Source of the DNA: Acetivibrio clariflavus DSM 19732
GTDB lineage: Bacteria; Bacillota; Clostridia; Acetivibrionales; Acetivibrionaceae
Length of the DNA: 64,000 nucleotides
NCBI RefSeq assembly: GCF_000237085.1
Contig: NC_016627.1
Location: forward strand, 620,001 to 684,000
Direction of reading: 5' to 3'
The position numbers and the translations under genes are program-made. The notes under the pieces were generated by a model. That model searched no databases, was not told the DNA's origin, and worked only from the letters and a program-made list of their open reading frames with translations. Positions 19,021-28,644 of this stretch are shown piece after piece (the first letter of the stretch is position 1; each line of letters opens with the position of its first letter).

Positions 19021-21186
19021 ATGCAAGTTTCAAATGCAGCTGCTGAAGCAAGAGCTGATATATTTAAAATGGAAAAAGAACTGAATGAGTTATTAATAAC
19101 AGAAGATAAAGTACAATTACAAAATAAAATAAAAAATATTGAAAATACTGACAAAAGGATTATGGATTATTTGGATAAAATCAATAGATGTACTACAATA
19201 GCTGAATCATTAAGCTTGGGTCACCAGGCTAAAGAGATTTTTAATAAATGGAGTTCAGAAAGAAGAAAAGCAGAAAAACTTATATTGGATGGAGAATTAG
19301 AACAGGCATCCAGGATAATATATAATACTACCCCTGAATATGTGGAACAACTGGAATATACACTGACAAAGATTGAACAGAATTCAAAAAATAAGGCTAA
19401 TGAGCTTTGCACAAAGGCCAGATATATAGTCGAAAATCAAAAAAATAATTTTAAAGCCGTAATTGCAGTTTTATGTCTTATATCCATTCTATTCTTTATT
19501 ATGATAACCAACAGTATTCTAAAGCCTATTAACACCCTGAAAAAAGCTATGGATGAAAGTACAAGCACCGGTAATTTGACTTTAGTACAGTTATCCGGTA
19601 AGAATGAAATAGTGGATATGACTAACAATTACAATGTGTTGGTTAGTAAACTCAAAGATATGTTCTGGGTCAAAGATACTCAAAATAAATTAAGCCAGGA
19701 ACTTTCAGGATGTAAATCAATAGATGAGCTGACTCGAAAAGCTTTGAACTATGTTGCTGATGTTGTATCTGCTGGAAAAGGGTTATTATATCTATATGAC
19801 AGTGAAACAAATATGCTGTACATGACCTGTACTTATGCATTTACACAACAAGACAAGCTCTATGAGAAAATAGCTGTTGGAGAAGGGATCATAGGTCAGG
19901 TTGCTTTTTTGAAAAAATCAATATTGCTGAACAATATAAGCAAGACTGAATGTTACATATCCACGGGTATAGCCGATGAGACACCGCTAAATACATATAC
20001 GCTGCCCCTCATTTATGAAGACGAACTTTATGGAGTCATATCTTTAGCATCCTTTGAATATTTTGATAAAACGAAACTGGAGGTTTTGAATGAGTGCAGC
20101 AAAATTATAGCAGCTAATTTGTATTCTGCAATTCAAACTCAAAAAATTGTAGACTTGCTGAATATTTCTGAAAAGGCAACTAAAGAAGCTTGCAAATCTG
20201 CAGATGAACTTAAGGCAACAAATGCTAAGCTTCAACATCAGCAAGAGTTATTGCGACGGCAGGCAGAGGAACTTCAAAAGACCAATAAACAGCTTGAACG
20301 GCAACAGCACCAACTGGAAGAGCAGGCTCGAATTTTAAATACTAAGAACAAACAACTGGAGGAAACCAGTAAAGAGTTGGAAAAAAGGACAATAGAACTT
20401 GAAACGACAAACAGATATAAATCGCAATTCCTGGCAAACATGTCTCATGAACTTAAGACTCCATTGAATTCTATAATCCTTCTTTCCAAACTGCTATTAA
20501 ATAAAGCTAAAGGTAATCTTGTTGACAGTGACAGGGAGAAAATCACAATAATAAATAAAGCGGGGCAAGAGTTGCTAAATATGATAAATGATATTTTGGA
20601 TCTCTCAAAGATAGAAGAAGGCAAGATGACTATTAATGTACAGGAAATTGAATCCAGTGTTATAATTAATGAGATCAGACAAATGTTTGAAGGGGTGGCA
20701 AGGGAAAAACAGTTGGATTTTTTTGCGGAGGATTTGGTAAACAGTAAGCTTCGCGGTGATATTCATAAAATTTCTCAAATTTTGAGGAATCTTGTTTCAA
20801 ATGCAATTAAATTTACCGAATATGGTTCAGTAGAGCTTAAAATTATCAGAGATGAGAGTAATCCCAAAACGGCAATATTTGTGGTTAAAGATACTGGGAT
20901 TGGCATTGCACCGGAACAGCAGTCTATAATATTTAATGAATTCCAGCAGGGTGATGTTTCAATATCGGAAAAGTATGGCGGGACAGGTTTAGGATTATCG
21001 ATTTCCAAAAGACTGGCTGAGCTTTTGAACGGAGAAATAAAAGTTAAAAGTCAAATTGGAATAGGCAGCGAATTTTTACTTAAAATACCTAATCTTATTA
21101 TAACTACACCATATAATTACGGTTTCCCTGTGTTGCCCTATCTGATGCAGGATGAAACTGCTGTCGGCAGTGAGTTGGGTACTTAG
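19021..21186 (+). CDS. Sensor histidine kinase, N-terminus removed at the IS30 insertion
   Basis: The 721-residue frame begins within a four-helix-bundle extracytoplasmic sensor (no first membrane helix). It continues with a membrane helix near 142-162 and HAMP near 165-215, then GAF near 235-375, a long coiled coil near 395-475, HisKA with His476 in MSHELKTPLNS, and HATPase with DTGIGI and GGTGLGL. No receiver follows. There is no ribosome binding site before 19021, an in-frame stop lies at 19009, and the IS30 right end is 20 bases upstream. The original start and first helix appear lost, and no matching 5' fragment is visible beyond the IS. The kinase half is intact but probably not expressed or anchored normally. 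Confidence 0.8.
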   Translation: MQVSNAAAEARADIFKMEKELNELLITEDKVQLQNKIKNIENTDKRIMDYLDKINRCTTIAESLSLGHQAKEIFNKWSSERRKAEKLILDGELEQASRIIYNTTPEYVEQLEYTLTKIEQNSKNKANELCTKARYIVENQKNNFKAVIAVLCLISILFFIMITNSILKPINTLKKAMDESTSTGNLTLVQLSGKNEIVDMTNNYNVLVSKLKDMFWVKDTQNKLSQELSGCKSIDELTRKALNYVADVVSAGKGLLYLYDSETNMLYMTCTYAFTQQDKLYEKIAVGEGIIGQVAFLKKSILLNNISKTECYISTGIADETPLNTYTLPLIYEDELYGVISLASFEYFDKTKLEVLNECSKIIAANLYSAIQTQKIVDLLNISEKATKEACKSADELKATNAKLQHQQELLRRQAEELQKTNKQLERQQHQLEEQARILNTKNKQLEETSKELEKRTIELETTNRYKSQFLANMSHELKTPLNSIILLSKLLLNKAKGNLVDSDREKITIINKAGQELLNMINDILDLSKIEEGKMTINVQEIESSVIINEIRQMFEGVAREKQLDFFAEDLVNSKLRGDIHKISQILRNLVSNAIKFTEYGSVELKIIRDESNPKTAIFVVKDTGIGIAPEQQSIIFNEFQQGDVSISEKYGGTGLGLSISKRLAELLNGEIKVKSQIGIGSEFLLKIPNLIITTPYNYGFPVLPYLMQDETAVGSELGT

Positions 21187-21280
21187 CAAAAAAATATGTA
21201 AAATAAAACATATAAAAAAGCTATATCTTTGGAATATTGTGAAATGGTATTTGTTACTATAGATCAAAGGAGTATATACT

Positions 21281-21898
21281 ATGAAATTTATAGAAGATAT
21301 TACGGAATTTATATTTATAAGCGATGAGCCGCAAAAGTCAGATATTATTTTTATTCCCGGCAGTTCATATCCTGAGATGGCAGAGAAGGCAGCTATGCTC
21401 TGGAAGGAAAAATATTCTCCTCTTATACTTCCTTCAGGTAAATATAGTATTAAGCTTGGAAGTTTTTCCGGACCAATGTCGAAAACAGATATTTATACCG
21501 GACAATATACTACCGAATGGGAATTTTTAAGAGATGTACTTATAAAAAACGGTGTTGGTAAAAGTTCAATTCTAAAGGAAGATGAAGCCACCAATACATA
21601 TCAAAATGCTATTTACAGCAAAAAAGTAACTGATCGGCTTAAAATTGAAGTCAAAAAGGCTATTATCTGCTGCCAGTCATTTCATGCACGGCGATGTTTG
21701 ATGTACTATCAATTGCTTTATCCTCAAACAGAATTTACAGTTTGTCCCGTGGATACCCAGGGAATAAATAGTAGAAATTGGCATTCTACTGATGAAGGTA
21801 TTGAAAAGGTACTGGGAGAATTGGAGAGATGCGGACATCAATTTGTTGATATATTTAAATCCCTTAGAAAAAAAATAAAAGCTATTTATGGAGATTAG
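21281..21898 (+). CDS. YdcF/SanA-family (DUF218) protein
   Basis: A 205-residue protein with the DUF218 pattern: a beta strand and loop DIIFIPGSSYPEMAEKAAMLW, the acidic EDEATNTYQNAIYSKKV motif (consensus E..S..T..N), and CCQSFHARRCLMYYQ followed by the C-terminal helix. Members are small Rossmann-like proteins implicated in envelope integrity; a YdcF crystal structure binds SAM-like ligands, but the reaction is unsettled. No signal peptide, so a cytosolic form. AAAGGAG lies upstream of the ATG. Confidence 0.8.
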   Translation: MKFIEDITEFIFISDEPQKSDIIFIPGSSYPEMAEKAAMLWKEKYSPLILPSGKYSIKLGSFSGPMSKTDIYTGQYTTEWEFLRDVLIKNGVGKSSILKEDEATNTYQNAIYSKKVTDRLKIEVKKAIICCQSFHARRCLMYYQLLYPQTEFTVCPVDTQGINSRNWHSTDEGIEKVLGELERCGHQFVDIFKSLRKKIKAIYGD

Positions 21899-21932
21899 GA
21901 TATTATTTTGAACGAAGTAAAAGGAAAAAGAA

Positions 21933-21951
21933 GAGGGGCTTCATGCCCCAA
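21933..21951 (-). terminator. Terminator of the glycosyltransferase gene
   Basis: GGGGC-TTCAT-GCCCC at 21935-21949 lies between two convergent genes. On the minus strand it is followed by a pyrimidine-rich run with T stretches. Confidence 0.6.
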
Positions 21952-21982
21952 AGCATTTATACTTTTTTCTGATTACTTACAC

Positions 21983-23239
21983 TTATGCTTTTTCCAGATC
22001 GCTTATACTGATTTCTCTGGAGTGGTGGGTATGCAGCCAGTCTTTATTGTTTTTCCTTAGAAAACCTTGGATGGTAATAGGCAGCCACGTCAAGCAATAA
22101 AAAGGATATACCAAAAATGCAAATATCAGTTTTGGGGAGAATTTCTTTTCTATGAGCAGAATAAAAGGCCCGTAGAAAAACTGCAGCGCTGAGAATATAT
22201 ACCATACCTCTACCGGAAAAACGTACCTCAAGCTATAAAAAGGTGACTCAGGAAATATGGTTTGAATCCACATCATAATTGTTGTTAAACCCACAAAAAT
22301 AAATCTTATAGGTTGAAACAGGTATATTGCATTATCAAAGGAGGTCAAATCGCCATCTTTAAAAGCTTTTTTAAAAAGCGGTAGCAAAAAACGGCTTGCA
22401 CAGTCCGCGTGACCTTGCATCCAGCGAATTCTCTGATTCCATGACTGCTTTAATGTAAGAGGTTTTTCATCATATACCACAGCATTATGTGCCCATGCCA
22501 CTTTTAAGTTGTTTAGGGCGAGTTTCATTGTAAATTCCAAGTCCTCTGTCAGGCACGTTGCGCCCCAGCCGATTTGCTTCAGAGTATCCATATCCACACA
22601 AAAACCTGTTCCGCACAAACTGCAGCTTAATCCGAGATTGTATCTCGGAAGCTGGAATATTCTGTTGGAAAGCCAGAATGCAATTGAGTAGGAGCAGGTT
22701 ATCCATGAATCAAAAGGGTTTTTACTGTCAATATAACCCTGAATTACTTTATGCCCTTCACACAGTTTGGCGTTCATCTCCAAAAGATAATTTGATGATA
22801 CTAAATTATCGGCATCGAAAACACTTATTGCATCATATTCTTTTTGCATCGCAAATATTTTTGAAAACATCCATTCTAATGCATATCCTTTGCCTCTCAA
22901 TTCATTATTGACTCTTGTATATACTAATGCACCGTGCTTTTCAGCTATTTGAGCAGTGTTATCAGTGCAATTGTCAGCAATCACATAAATGTCATAAAGA
23001 TCCTTAGGGTAGTTTTGCTTATAAAGGCTTTCAATTACATGGCCAATAACCTTTTCCTCATTATGGGCAGCAATAACTACAGCAAATTTCTTTTGAGGAG
23101 CGTAGCTTTTTGCATCAGTTTCTTTTTGTTTTATCCATCCGAAAATGGAAATACTGAAAAAATAACATCCTACTGTAAAGATTATCACTTGTATCAATTG
23201 TGTAGTATTATATACTACATTACTCAATAGTGATAACAT
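21983..23239 (-). CDS. Processive-type family 2 glycosyltransferase
   Basis: A 418-residue membrane glycosyltransferase. One N-terminal helix is followed by the GT-A domain: VVIAAHNEEKVIGHVI, ADNCTDNT, the metal-binding DAD in VFDADNLV, the acceptor-site TEDLEF, and the processivity motif QRIRW. Three C-terminal hydrophobic helices follow. These are features of cellulose/hyaluronan synthase-like enzymes that polymerise and export a polysaccharide from nucleotide sugars. The start at 23239 is chosen because GGAGGAATCAA directly precedes it; the frame extends 32 codons further upstream without a ribosome site. No c-di-GMP PilZ domain is seen. It is monocistronic, convergent with the DUF218 gene. 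Confidence 0.85.
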   Translation of the reverse strand: MLSLLSNVVYNTTQLIQVIIFTVGCYFFSISIFGWIKQKETDAKSYAPQKKFAVVIAAHNEEKVIGHVIESLYKQNYPKDLYDIYVIADNCTDNTAQIAEKHGALVYTRVNNELRGKGYALEWMFSKIFAMQKEYDAISVFDADNLVSSNYLLEMNAKLCEGHKVIQGYIDSKNPFDSWITCSYSIAFWLSNRIFQLPRYNLGLSCSLCGTGFCVDMDTLKQIGWGATCLTEDLEFTMKLALNNLKVAWAHNAVVYDEKPLTLKQSWNQRIRWMQGHADCASRFLLPLFKKAFKDGDLTSFDNAIYLFQPIRFIFVGLTTIMMWIQTIFPESPFYSLRYVFPVEVWYIFSALQFFYGPFILLIEKKFSPKLIFAFLVYPFYCLTWLPITIQGFLRKNNKDWLHTHHSREISISDLEKA

Positions 23240-23635
23240 TTGATTCCTCCATATGAATATATATTTTATAAGCAGTTCTAAAAAATAAAATAACTTATAT
23301 ACTTTGTAGAAAAGTTGCTTTATTTTTCTTTTCACATACTGTGGTTCTGAAGATTATTTTGCACATAATAAGGAAAAATATTTATGATATAAAATAATAA
23401 AATATGTTATAATGGTATAGAAAAAAATGAAATTAATAAAATTGCGTTTAAAACCATTTTGGGGATTGATTGCCTGATATAGGCACATTGTTCATTTTTA
23501 TATAATCATTTTTTGGTTTCGATATAAAAGTTTCTCTTTTTATTGTAGCGGTTCAAAGGCTGTATAAGCTGTTAATCCAATTTCGGTATATAAAAACATT
23601 TTTTATCGGATACTTATACGACGGGGGTAGATTTG
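23240..23635. other. Divergent intergenic region upstream of the glucoamylase
   Basis: About 395 bases. An extended -10 box (TGTTATAAT, TATAAT at 23408-23413) points toward the glucoamylase, over 200 bases from its start. A small TGCCT/AGGCA hairpin lies at 23469-23483 in the presumed leader. No gene seen. Confidence 0.5.
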
Positions 23636-25570
23636 ATGATGAAGACCTACTTTAACGATGCAATAATCGGGAACTCGCGGATGCTGGTATGTTTAAACAA
23701 AAAAGGTGAAGTGGAAAGGTTGTTCTGGCCCCATATTGATTATCCCCAGCACATTGAGCGTTTTGTAGCCGGTATTTTTGATACGCGGTATAAAAACAGC
23801 ACATCGTGGTTTGGAGAGGACAATTGGCAAAGGGAACAATATTATATTGATGATACCAATATATTGAAGACATGTTTGAGGGATAGTAGCAGAGGAATAT
23901 ATGTTGAACAATTGGATTATGTTTTGCCGGATGGAGATGTTTATATTAGGCAATATGAGTTTGAGAATATAGGTTCTGAAGAATTGGAGTTGGGGTTTGT
24001 TCAATATTCGTCGATGATTACAACTACTCCTGATTTAAGCAGTACTCTGTTTGATTTTGATACCGACTCGTTGATTCATTATAGACATAACTATTACATC
24101 TCTATTTCCTCAGATATTCAAGTGTTTCAATTTCAACTGGGGAATAATGCTATGGGCTCGGCAAGGTATACTGAGCTGATTGGTTTTGACAGTATTGGAA
24201 TGATGCCGGACGGAGCGGTATCATGGAAGATAGGAACGCTAAAACCCGGTGAAAAAAAGAATTTTAATCTTTTCCTATGTGCTTCCCATACCCTTAAAGG
24301 AGTTAAAAAATTAAATACAAAGTGCAAAGTATTAAATATATCAGAGCAGTATGAGAAAACAAAGAAGTATTGGTTTGATTTCTTAAGCAAAGCCAAGCAG
24401 ATAGATACCGGTGATGCTGACATTAACGGTTTGTATAAAAGGTCTCTTTTGGTTTTTAAACTTATGTCCGATGAACAGACCGGCGGACTTCTGGCTTCAG
24501 CTGAGATGGATGAGGGGTTTAGCAAGTGCGGAAGATATGCTTATTGCTGGGGAAGGGATGCGGCATTTATTACCAGTGCTTTAGATGCAGCAGGGCTTAC
24601 CGAAGCTGTGGATAAGTTTTACAATTGGGCAGTAAATACACAGGATGACAACGGCTCATGGAATCAAAGATATTATATGGACGGTAATCTTGCCCCTTCA
24701 TGGGGATTGCAGATAGATGAAACCGGCACGCTTATATGGGGTGTTTTGAAGCATTATGAGGTTACAAAGGACTTAAAATTCCTTGAAAATATGTGGAACA
24801 CTGTGGAGAAAGGCATTGACTTTCTTATAAACTTTATAGACAATGATACTGGACTTCCAAAGCCTAGTTATGACTTGTGGGAAGAGAGATTTGGTGAGCA
24901 TACCTATTCATGTGCAGCTGTATATGGCGGAATCATGGCGGGGGTTAAAATTGCTGAGATTTTAAACATACGCCGTGAGTATGTTGAGAATTGGTATAAA
25001 GTTGCTCAAGATATTAAAAAGGCAATGGAGGCTAATTTATGGAAGGATGAAGCCGGCAGGTTCATCCGAAGTGTGAGGACCAAGCTTAATCCCTGGGGAA
25101 GTGAACATTCACATTATACTACTGTAATTGAAGTAAATCCAAAAGGGTACCGAAGGGATGTTACTTTGGAAGATTGGACTGTTGATGTGAGTTTGCTTGG
25201 CGTGGCAATTCCTTTTGGAGTATTTGATGTCAACGATAAAAGAGTGGCAGATACTGTTGAGGCTATTGAAAGAGTCCTTACTGTCCACCCCGTCGGTGGC
25301 ATAAAAAGGTATGAAAATGATAACTATGTGGGTGGGAATCCATGGGTACTGACAACCCTATGGGTTGCACTTTATCATATTGAAGTGGGCAACTTGGAAA
25401 AAGCAAAAAGTTATTTTGAATGGGCGATAAAATCCCGTACCTACTTGGGATTGCTGCCGGAACAGGTTAGTAAAGATACCGGGGAGCCTTGTTGGGTGAT
25501 TCCTTTAACATGGTCCCATGCAATGTTTGTTTTGGTTTTGAATAAACTTATTGAAGCAGGTGCTTTTTAA
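23636..25570 (+). CDS. GH15 glucoamylase-type glycoside hydrolase
   Basis: A 644-residue protein: an N-terminal beta-sandwich domain (about 1-250) and a C-terminal (alpha/alpha)6 barrel. Family signatures are YAYCWGRDAAF near residue 303, WEERFGEHTY with the proposed general acid Glu near 421, and LLPEQVS with the second Glu near 609. GH15 enzymes release glucose from the non-reducing ends of alpha-glucans. There is no signal peptide, so an intracellular role on glycogen or imported maltodextrin is inferred. ATG 23636 and 23639 are both possible after GGGGGT at 23623-23628. RadA follows 33 bases downstream, so read-through is possible. Confidence 0.9.
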   Translation: MMKTYFNDAIIGNSRMLVCLNKKGEVERLFWPHIDYPQHIERFVAGIFDTRYKNSTSWFGEDNWQREQYYIDDTNILKTCLRDSSRGIYVEQLDYVLPDGDVYIRQYEFENIGSEELELGFVQYSSMITTTPDLSSTLFDFDTDSLIHYRHNYYISISSDIQVFQFQLGNNAMGSARYTELIGFDSIGMMPDGAVSWKIGTLKPGEKKNFNLFLCASHTLKGVKKLNTKCKVLNISEQYEKTKKYWFDFLSKAKQIDTGDADINGLYKRSLLVFKLMSDEQTGGLLASAEMDEGFSKCGRYAYCWGRDAAFITSALDAAGLTEAVDKFYNWAVNTQDDNGSWNQRYYMDGNLAPSWGLQIDETGTLIWGVLKHYEVTKDLKFLENMWNTVEKGIDFLINFIDNDTGLPKPSYDLWEERFGEHTYSCAAVYGGIMAGVKIAEILNIRREYVENWYKVAQDIKKAMEANLWKDEAGRFIRSVRTKLNPWGSEHSHYTTVIEVNPKGYRRDVTLEDWTVDVSLLGVAIPFGVFDVNDKRVADTVEAIERVLTVHPVGGIKRYENDNYVGGNPWVLTTLWVALYHIEVGNLEKAKSYFEWAIKSRTYLGLLPEQVSKDTGEPCWVIPLTWSHAMFVLVLNKLIEAGAF

Positions 25571-25603
25571 AAGATAAATAAATTTAAGAAACAGGAGATA
25601 TAA

Positions 25604-26968
25604 ATGCCGAAAAATAAGTCTATTTTTGTATGTCAGGAATGTGGATACGAGAGTAATGGATGGTTGGGAAAATGCCCTTCATGTAATAGTTGGAATACCT
25701 TTACTGAAGAAATACAGGATTCCTCAATGGACTTGAAAAAGAAAAACGTATTCTTTGATGTAAAACCTGTTAATATTAATGATATTGAAGTTGAGAACGA
25801 AGAGCGTTATTCGACAGGAATTAGTGAGATGGACCGGGTATTGGGGGGAGGTATTGTCAAGGGATCCCTTGTGCTGGTAGGGGGTGACCCTGGCATTGGT
25901 AAATCTACGCTCATACTGCAAATTTGTAATTCCATTAAGACTAATTCCAAAGTTGTGTATATATCTGGAGAAGAATCTATAAAGCAAATCAAAATTCGAG
26001 CCGATAGATTAGGTGTAAGGAATCCTAACCTGTTGATGGTTTCTGAAACAAATTTTAAAGCTATTCAAGTGGTATGTGAAAGAGAAAAACCTGCTCTTAT
26101 TGTTGTCGATTCTATACAAACGATGTTTAATGAAGAGCTTTCCTCTGCACCTGGCAGTGTGAGCCAGGTAAGAGAAATTACTGCTGGCCTTATGAGAATT
26201 GCCAAAACGAACAACATAGCCATTTTTATTATAGGACACGTAACTAAGGAAGGAGCTTTGGCCGGCCCACGGGTTTTGGAACATATGGTTGATACCGTTT
26301 TATATTTTGAAGGAGAGCGGCACTTAAGTTATAGGATTTTAAGGGCTGTAAAGAACAGGTTCGGATCAACCAATGAAATAGGTATATTTGAGATGAAAGA
26401 TATTGGATTGATTGAAGTGGAAAATCCTTCAATGCTGATGATATCTGATAGAAAAGAAAACGTTCCCGGGTCGGTTATTGTGTCAAGCCTTGAGGGAACG
26501 AGACCTATGCTCATAGAAATCCAGGCTCTTGTGTGTCCAACCAATTTTGGAATGCCGCGCAGAATGGCAACAGGAATTGATTATAACAGAATAACTTTGC
26601 TTATGGCTGTGCTGGAAAAACGGGTAGGTATGCAGCTGCATAACTATGATGCCTATGTAAATGTCGTTGGAGGTCTAAAACTTGACGAACCTGCTTGTGA
26701 TTTGGGTGTTGTAGGGGCAATTGCTTCCAGTTTTAGGAATAAGCCTGTAGACATGAGTACTGTGCTTATAGGTGAAGTAGGATTGACCGGTGAGGTCAGA
26801 GCAATAAACCAAATAGATAAGAGAGTTATTGAAGCTGCAAGAATGGGGTTTAAAAACTGTGTTGTTCCAGCGGGAAATATGAAAGCAATTAAGCAGATAA
26901 AAGAACTGAAAGAAATAAATATAATACCTGTGGAAAATGTTGTTGAAGCTCTGAGTATTCTTTTGTAA
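25604..26968 (+). CDS. radA: RadA, DNA branch-migration and repair protein
   Basis: A 454-residue RecA-related ATPase with an N-terminal C4 zinc finger (Cys10, 13, 24, 27), Walker A GDPGIGKST at 94-102, and the RadA-specific KNRFG motif (KNRFGSTNEIG). A Lon-protease-like C-terminal domain lacks catalytic residues (YVNVVGGLKLDEPACDLG). RadA promotes branch migration of recombination intermediates. In Clostridia it usually follows clpC and precedes disA; here disA is retained 54 bases downstream but clpC is 19 kb away. AGGAGAT precedes the ATG. Confidence 0.97.
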   Translation: MPKNKSIFVCQECGYESNGWLGKCPSCNSWNTFTEEIQDSSMDLKKKNVFFDVKPVNINDIEVENEERYSTGISEMDRVLGGGIVKGSLVLVGGDPGIGKSTLILQICNSIKTNSKVVYISGEESIKQIKIRADRLGVRNPNLLMVSETNFKAIQVVCEREKPALIVVDSIQTMFNEELSSAPGSVSQVREITAGLMRIAKTNNIAIFIIGHVTKEGALAGPRVLEHMVDTVLYFEGERHLSYRILRAVKNRFGSTNEIGIFEMKDIGLIEVENPSMLMISDRKENVPGSVIVSSLEGTRPMLIEIQALVCPTNFGMPRRMATGIDYNRITLLMAVLEKRVGMQLHNYDAYVNVVGGLKLDEPACDLGVVGAIASSFRNKPVDMSTVLIGEVGLTGEVRAINQIDKRVIEAARMGFKNCVVPAGNMKAIKQIKELKEINIIPVENVVEALSILL

Positions 26969-27022
26969 GTTTTATATGCCAATGTCATCAATGACAAAGT
27001 ATTGTTATGGAGGTCTATAAAT

Positions 27023-28105
27023 ATGGGCAGGGAAAAAAATGATGATTTGGAATTTCTAGAGGTATTGCGAATGGTTGCACCCGGAACACCCCTTAGGGAA
27101 GGATTGGAGAGCATCCTGAAAGCAAGAACGAGGGCACTGATAGTTATTGGTGACTCACAAGAGGTTTTAAATCTGGTGGACGGTGGGTTCTTTATAAATA
27201 AAGAGTATTCTCAGGCTTATCTTTATGAATTGGCAAAGATGGATGGAGCCATAGTATTATCTAAAGATCTCAAAAGGATACTTTATGCCAATGCAATGTT
27301 GACACAGGATACTTCAATTTATACCGATGAAACGGGTACAAGGCATAAAACAGCAAGCAGGGTGTCGAAGCAAACAGGGGAAGTTGTTATCTGCATTTCA
27401 CAGAGAAGAAATATTATTACTTTGTATAAGGGGTCAAGGAAATATGTCCTTAAAGATACATCGGCTATTTTGACAAAGGCCAATCAAGCTTTAAATACAT
27501 TGGAAAAGTATAGAAATGTCATGGACAATGCGATAAAGAACTTGAGTGTACTGGAATTTGAGGATATAGTTACTTTAGATGATGTGGCTTATGTAATCCA
27601 GAGAATAGAGATGGTTATGAGGGTTGCAGCAGAGATGGAACGATATATCTGTGAATTAGGAAAAGAAGCTAGACTGCTGACTATGCAGTTAAACGAACTT
27701 CTTGCCAATGTGGAGAGTGACGAACTTCTTATTATTGAAGACTATATGAAGGAAAATTTAAACAGTACAGCCGAACAAATAAGGGAAGAACTTAGAAAGC
27801 TTTCTTTTGGTGAACTTATGGATATATCCAATATATGCAGAATTATTGGTTTTGATACCGATGTAAATACCTTTGATACTGCGATATTTCCGAGGGGATA
27901 CAGACTGCTTAGTAAAATACCAAGAGTGCCTTTGCATGTTATAAGAAATTTAGTAGAAAAATTTCTTAATTTCCAGGGCATTATAAATGCTTCAATAGGC
28001 GAACTGGATGAAGTTGAAGGAATTGGCGAGGCAAGAGCAAGAATAATAAAAGAAGGATTAAGGAGAGTACAGGAACAACTTTTCTTAGATTCACGCAGAA
28101 TTTAA
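27023..28105 (+). CDS. disA: DisA, DNA-integrity-scanning diadenylate cyclase
   Basis: A 360-residue octamer-forming enzyme that makes c-di-AMP from two ATP and scans DNA for branched structures. The DAC domain shows Asp74-Gly-Ala and GTRHKTA at about 105-111; the usual RHR is RHK here (Lys109). A helical spine follows, then a C-terminal helix-hairpin-helix DNA-binding domain (GELDEVEGIGEARARIIKEG). The ATG at 27023 follows GGAGG; an upstream TTG at 27002 overlaps that site. Its product can act on the ydaO riboswitch at 55669 in this same window. A terminator-like hairpin follows. Confidence 0.96.
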   Translation: MGREKNDDLEFLEVLRMVAPGTPLREGLESILKARTRALIVIGDSQEVLNLVDGGFFINKEYSQAYLYELAKMDGAIVLSKDLKRILYANAMLTQDTSIYTDETGTRHKTASRVSKQTGEVVICISQRRNIITLYKGSRKYVLKDTSAILTKANQALNTLEKYRNVMDNAIKNLSVLEFEDIVTLDDVAYVIQRIEMVMRVAAEMERYICELGKEARLLTMQLNELLANVESDELLIIEDYMKENLNSTAEQIREELRKLSFGELMDISNICRIIGFDTDVNTFDTAIFPRGYRLLSKIPRVPLHVIRNLVEKFLNFQGIINASIGELDEVEGIGEARARIIKEGLRRVQEQLFLDSRRI

Positions 28106-28157
28106 TATATGTATTTTTGAAGATAATACATATAAGTGCAATTGAATAAACAGCAAA

Positions 28158-28190
28158 AGTTACTGAACTTTTTGAGTTTCAGTAACCCTT
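28158..28190 (+). terminator. Terminator-like hairpin after disA
   Basis: GTTACTGAAC pairs with GTTTCAGTAAC around a short loop, with one bulge, between disA and the convergent gene. The following sequence is only moderately T-rich. Confidence 0.55.
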
Positions 28191-28248
28191 GGCTTTAATT
28201 TTATTTAGGCGATAATACAAAAGAAAAGATTATCGATATTTTTTTATT

Positions 28249-28644
28249 TTAACGCAAGTTATATTTATCGAGTACTTTAATTCTCTCAAGTTCTTTTAGA
28301 ATTATATCGTACAGATTAAGATCCAGAGTATTACATATTGAAGCCAGGTAGAAAAGATTCCTTCCTATATCTTTTTCGATAATGTCTCTACAGTTTTCGC
28401 AAAGCTTTCCCTCTACATGTGTCTTCATATTATTCCGGATTTCGTCAAAATCGGAATTAACATCAATTGGCTGCTTTTTTGCATTAATTTTAATACAACC
28501 GCATTGTGTGACAGCCTTAATAATTGCACGATTTATGCGCCCGTTTGAATCCTGAAATTTGGTGATTTGATCCAGAATGCTTTTATTTCTTACGAGAAGG
28601 TCAGCTACAGTAAACTGGAATTGATCTACCATAATGTCATTCAA
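28249..28644 (-). CDS. Conserved clostridial helical protein (annotated DUF1573 in relatives)
   Basis: A 131-residue, apparently all-helical protein without signal or membrane segment. It has two cysteine sites, CGC near residue 48 and CENC near residue 82, and a leucine-rich C-terminus (NLFYLASICNTLDLNLYDI). I recall closely similar proteins near disA/carD in other Clostridia under the DUF1573 label, and the helical pattern recalls MazG-like proteins; neither gives a function. It is convergent with disA and divergent from carD. AAGGAG lies 12 bases before the ATG. The name rests on memory of relatives, not on a motif. Confidence 0.55.
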   Translation of the reverse strand: MNDIMVDQFQFTVADLLVRNKSILDQITKFQDSNGRINRAIIKAVTQCGCIKINAKKQPIDVNSDFDEIRNNMKTHVEGKLCENCRDIIEKDIGRNLFYLASICNTLDLNLYDIILKELERIKVLDKYNLR

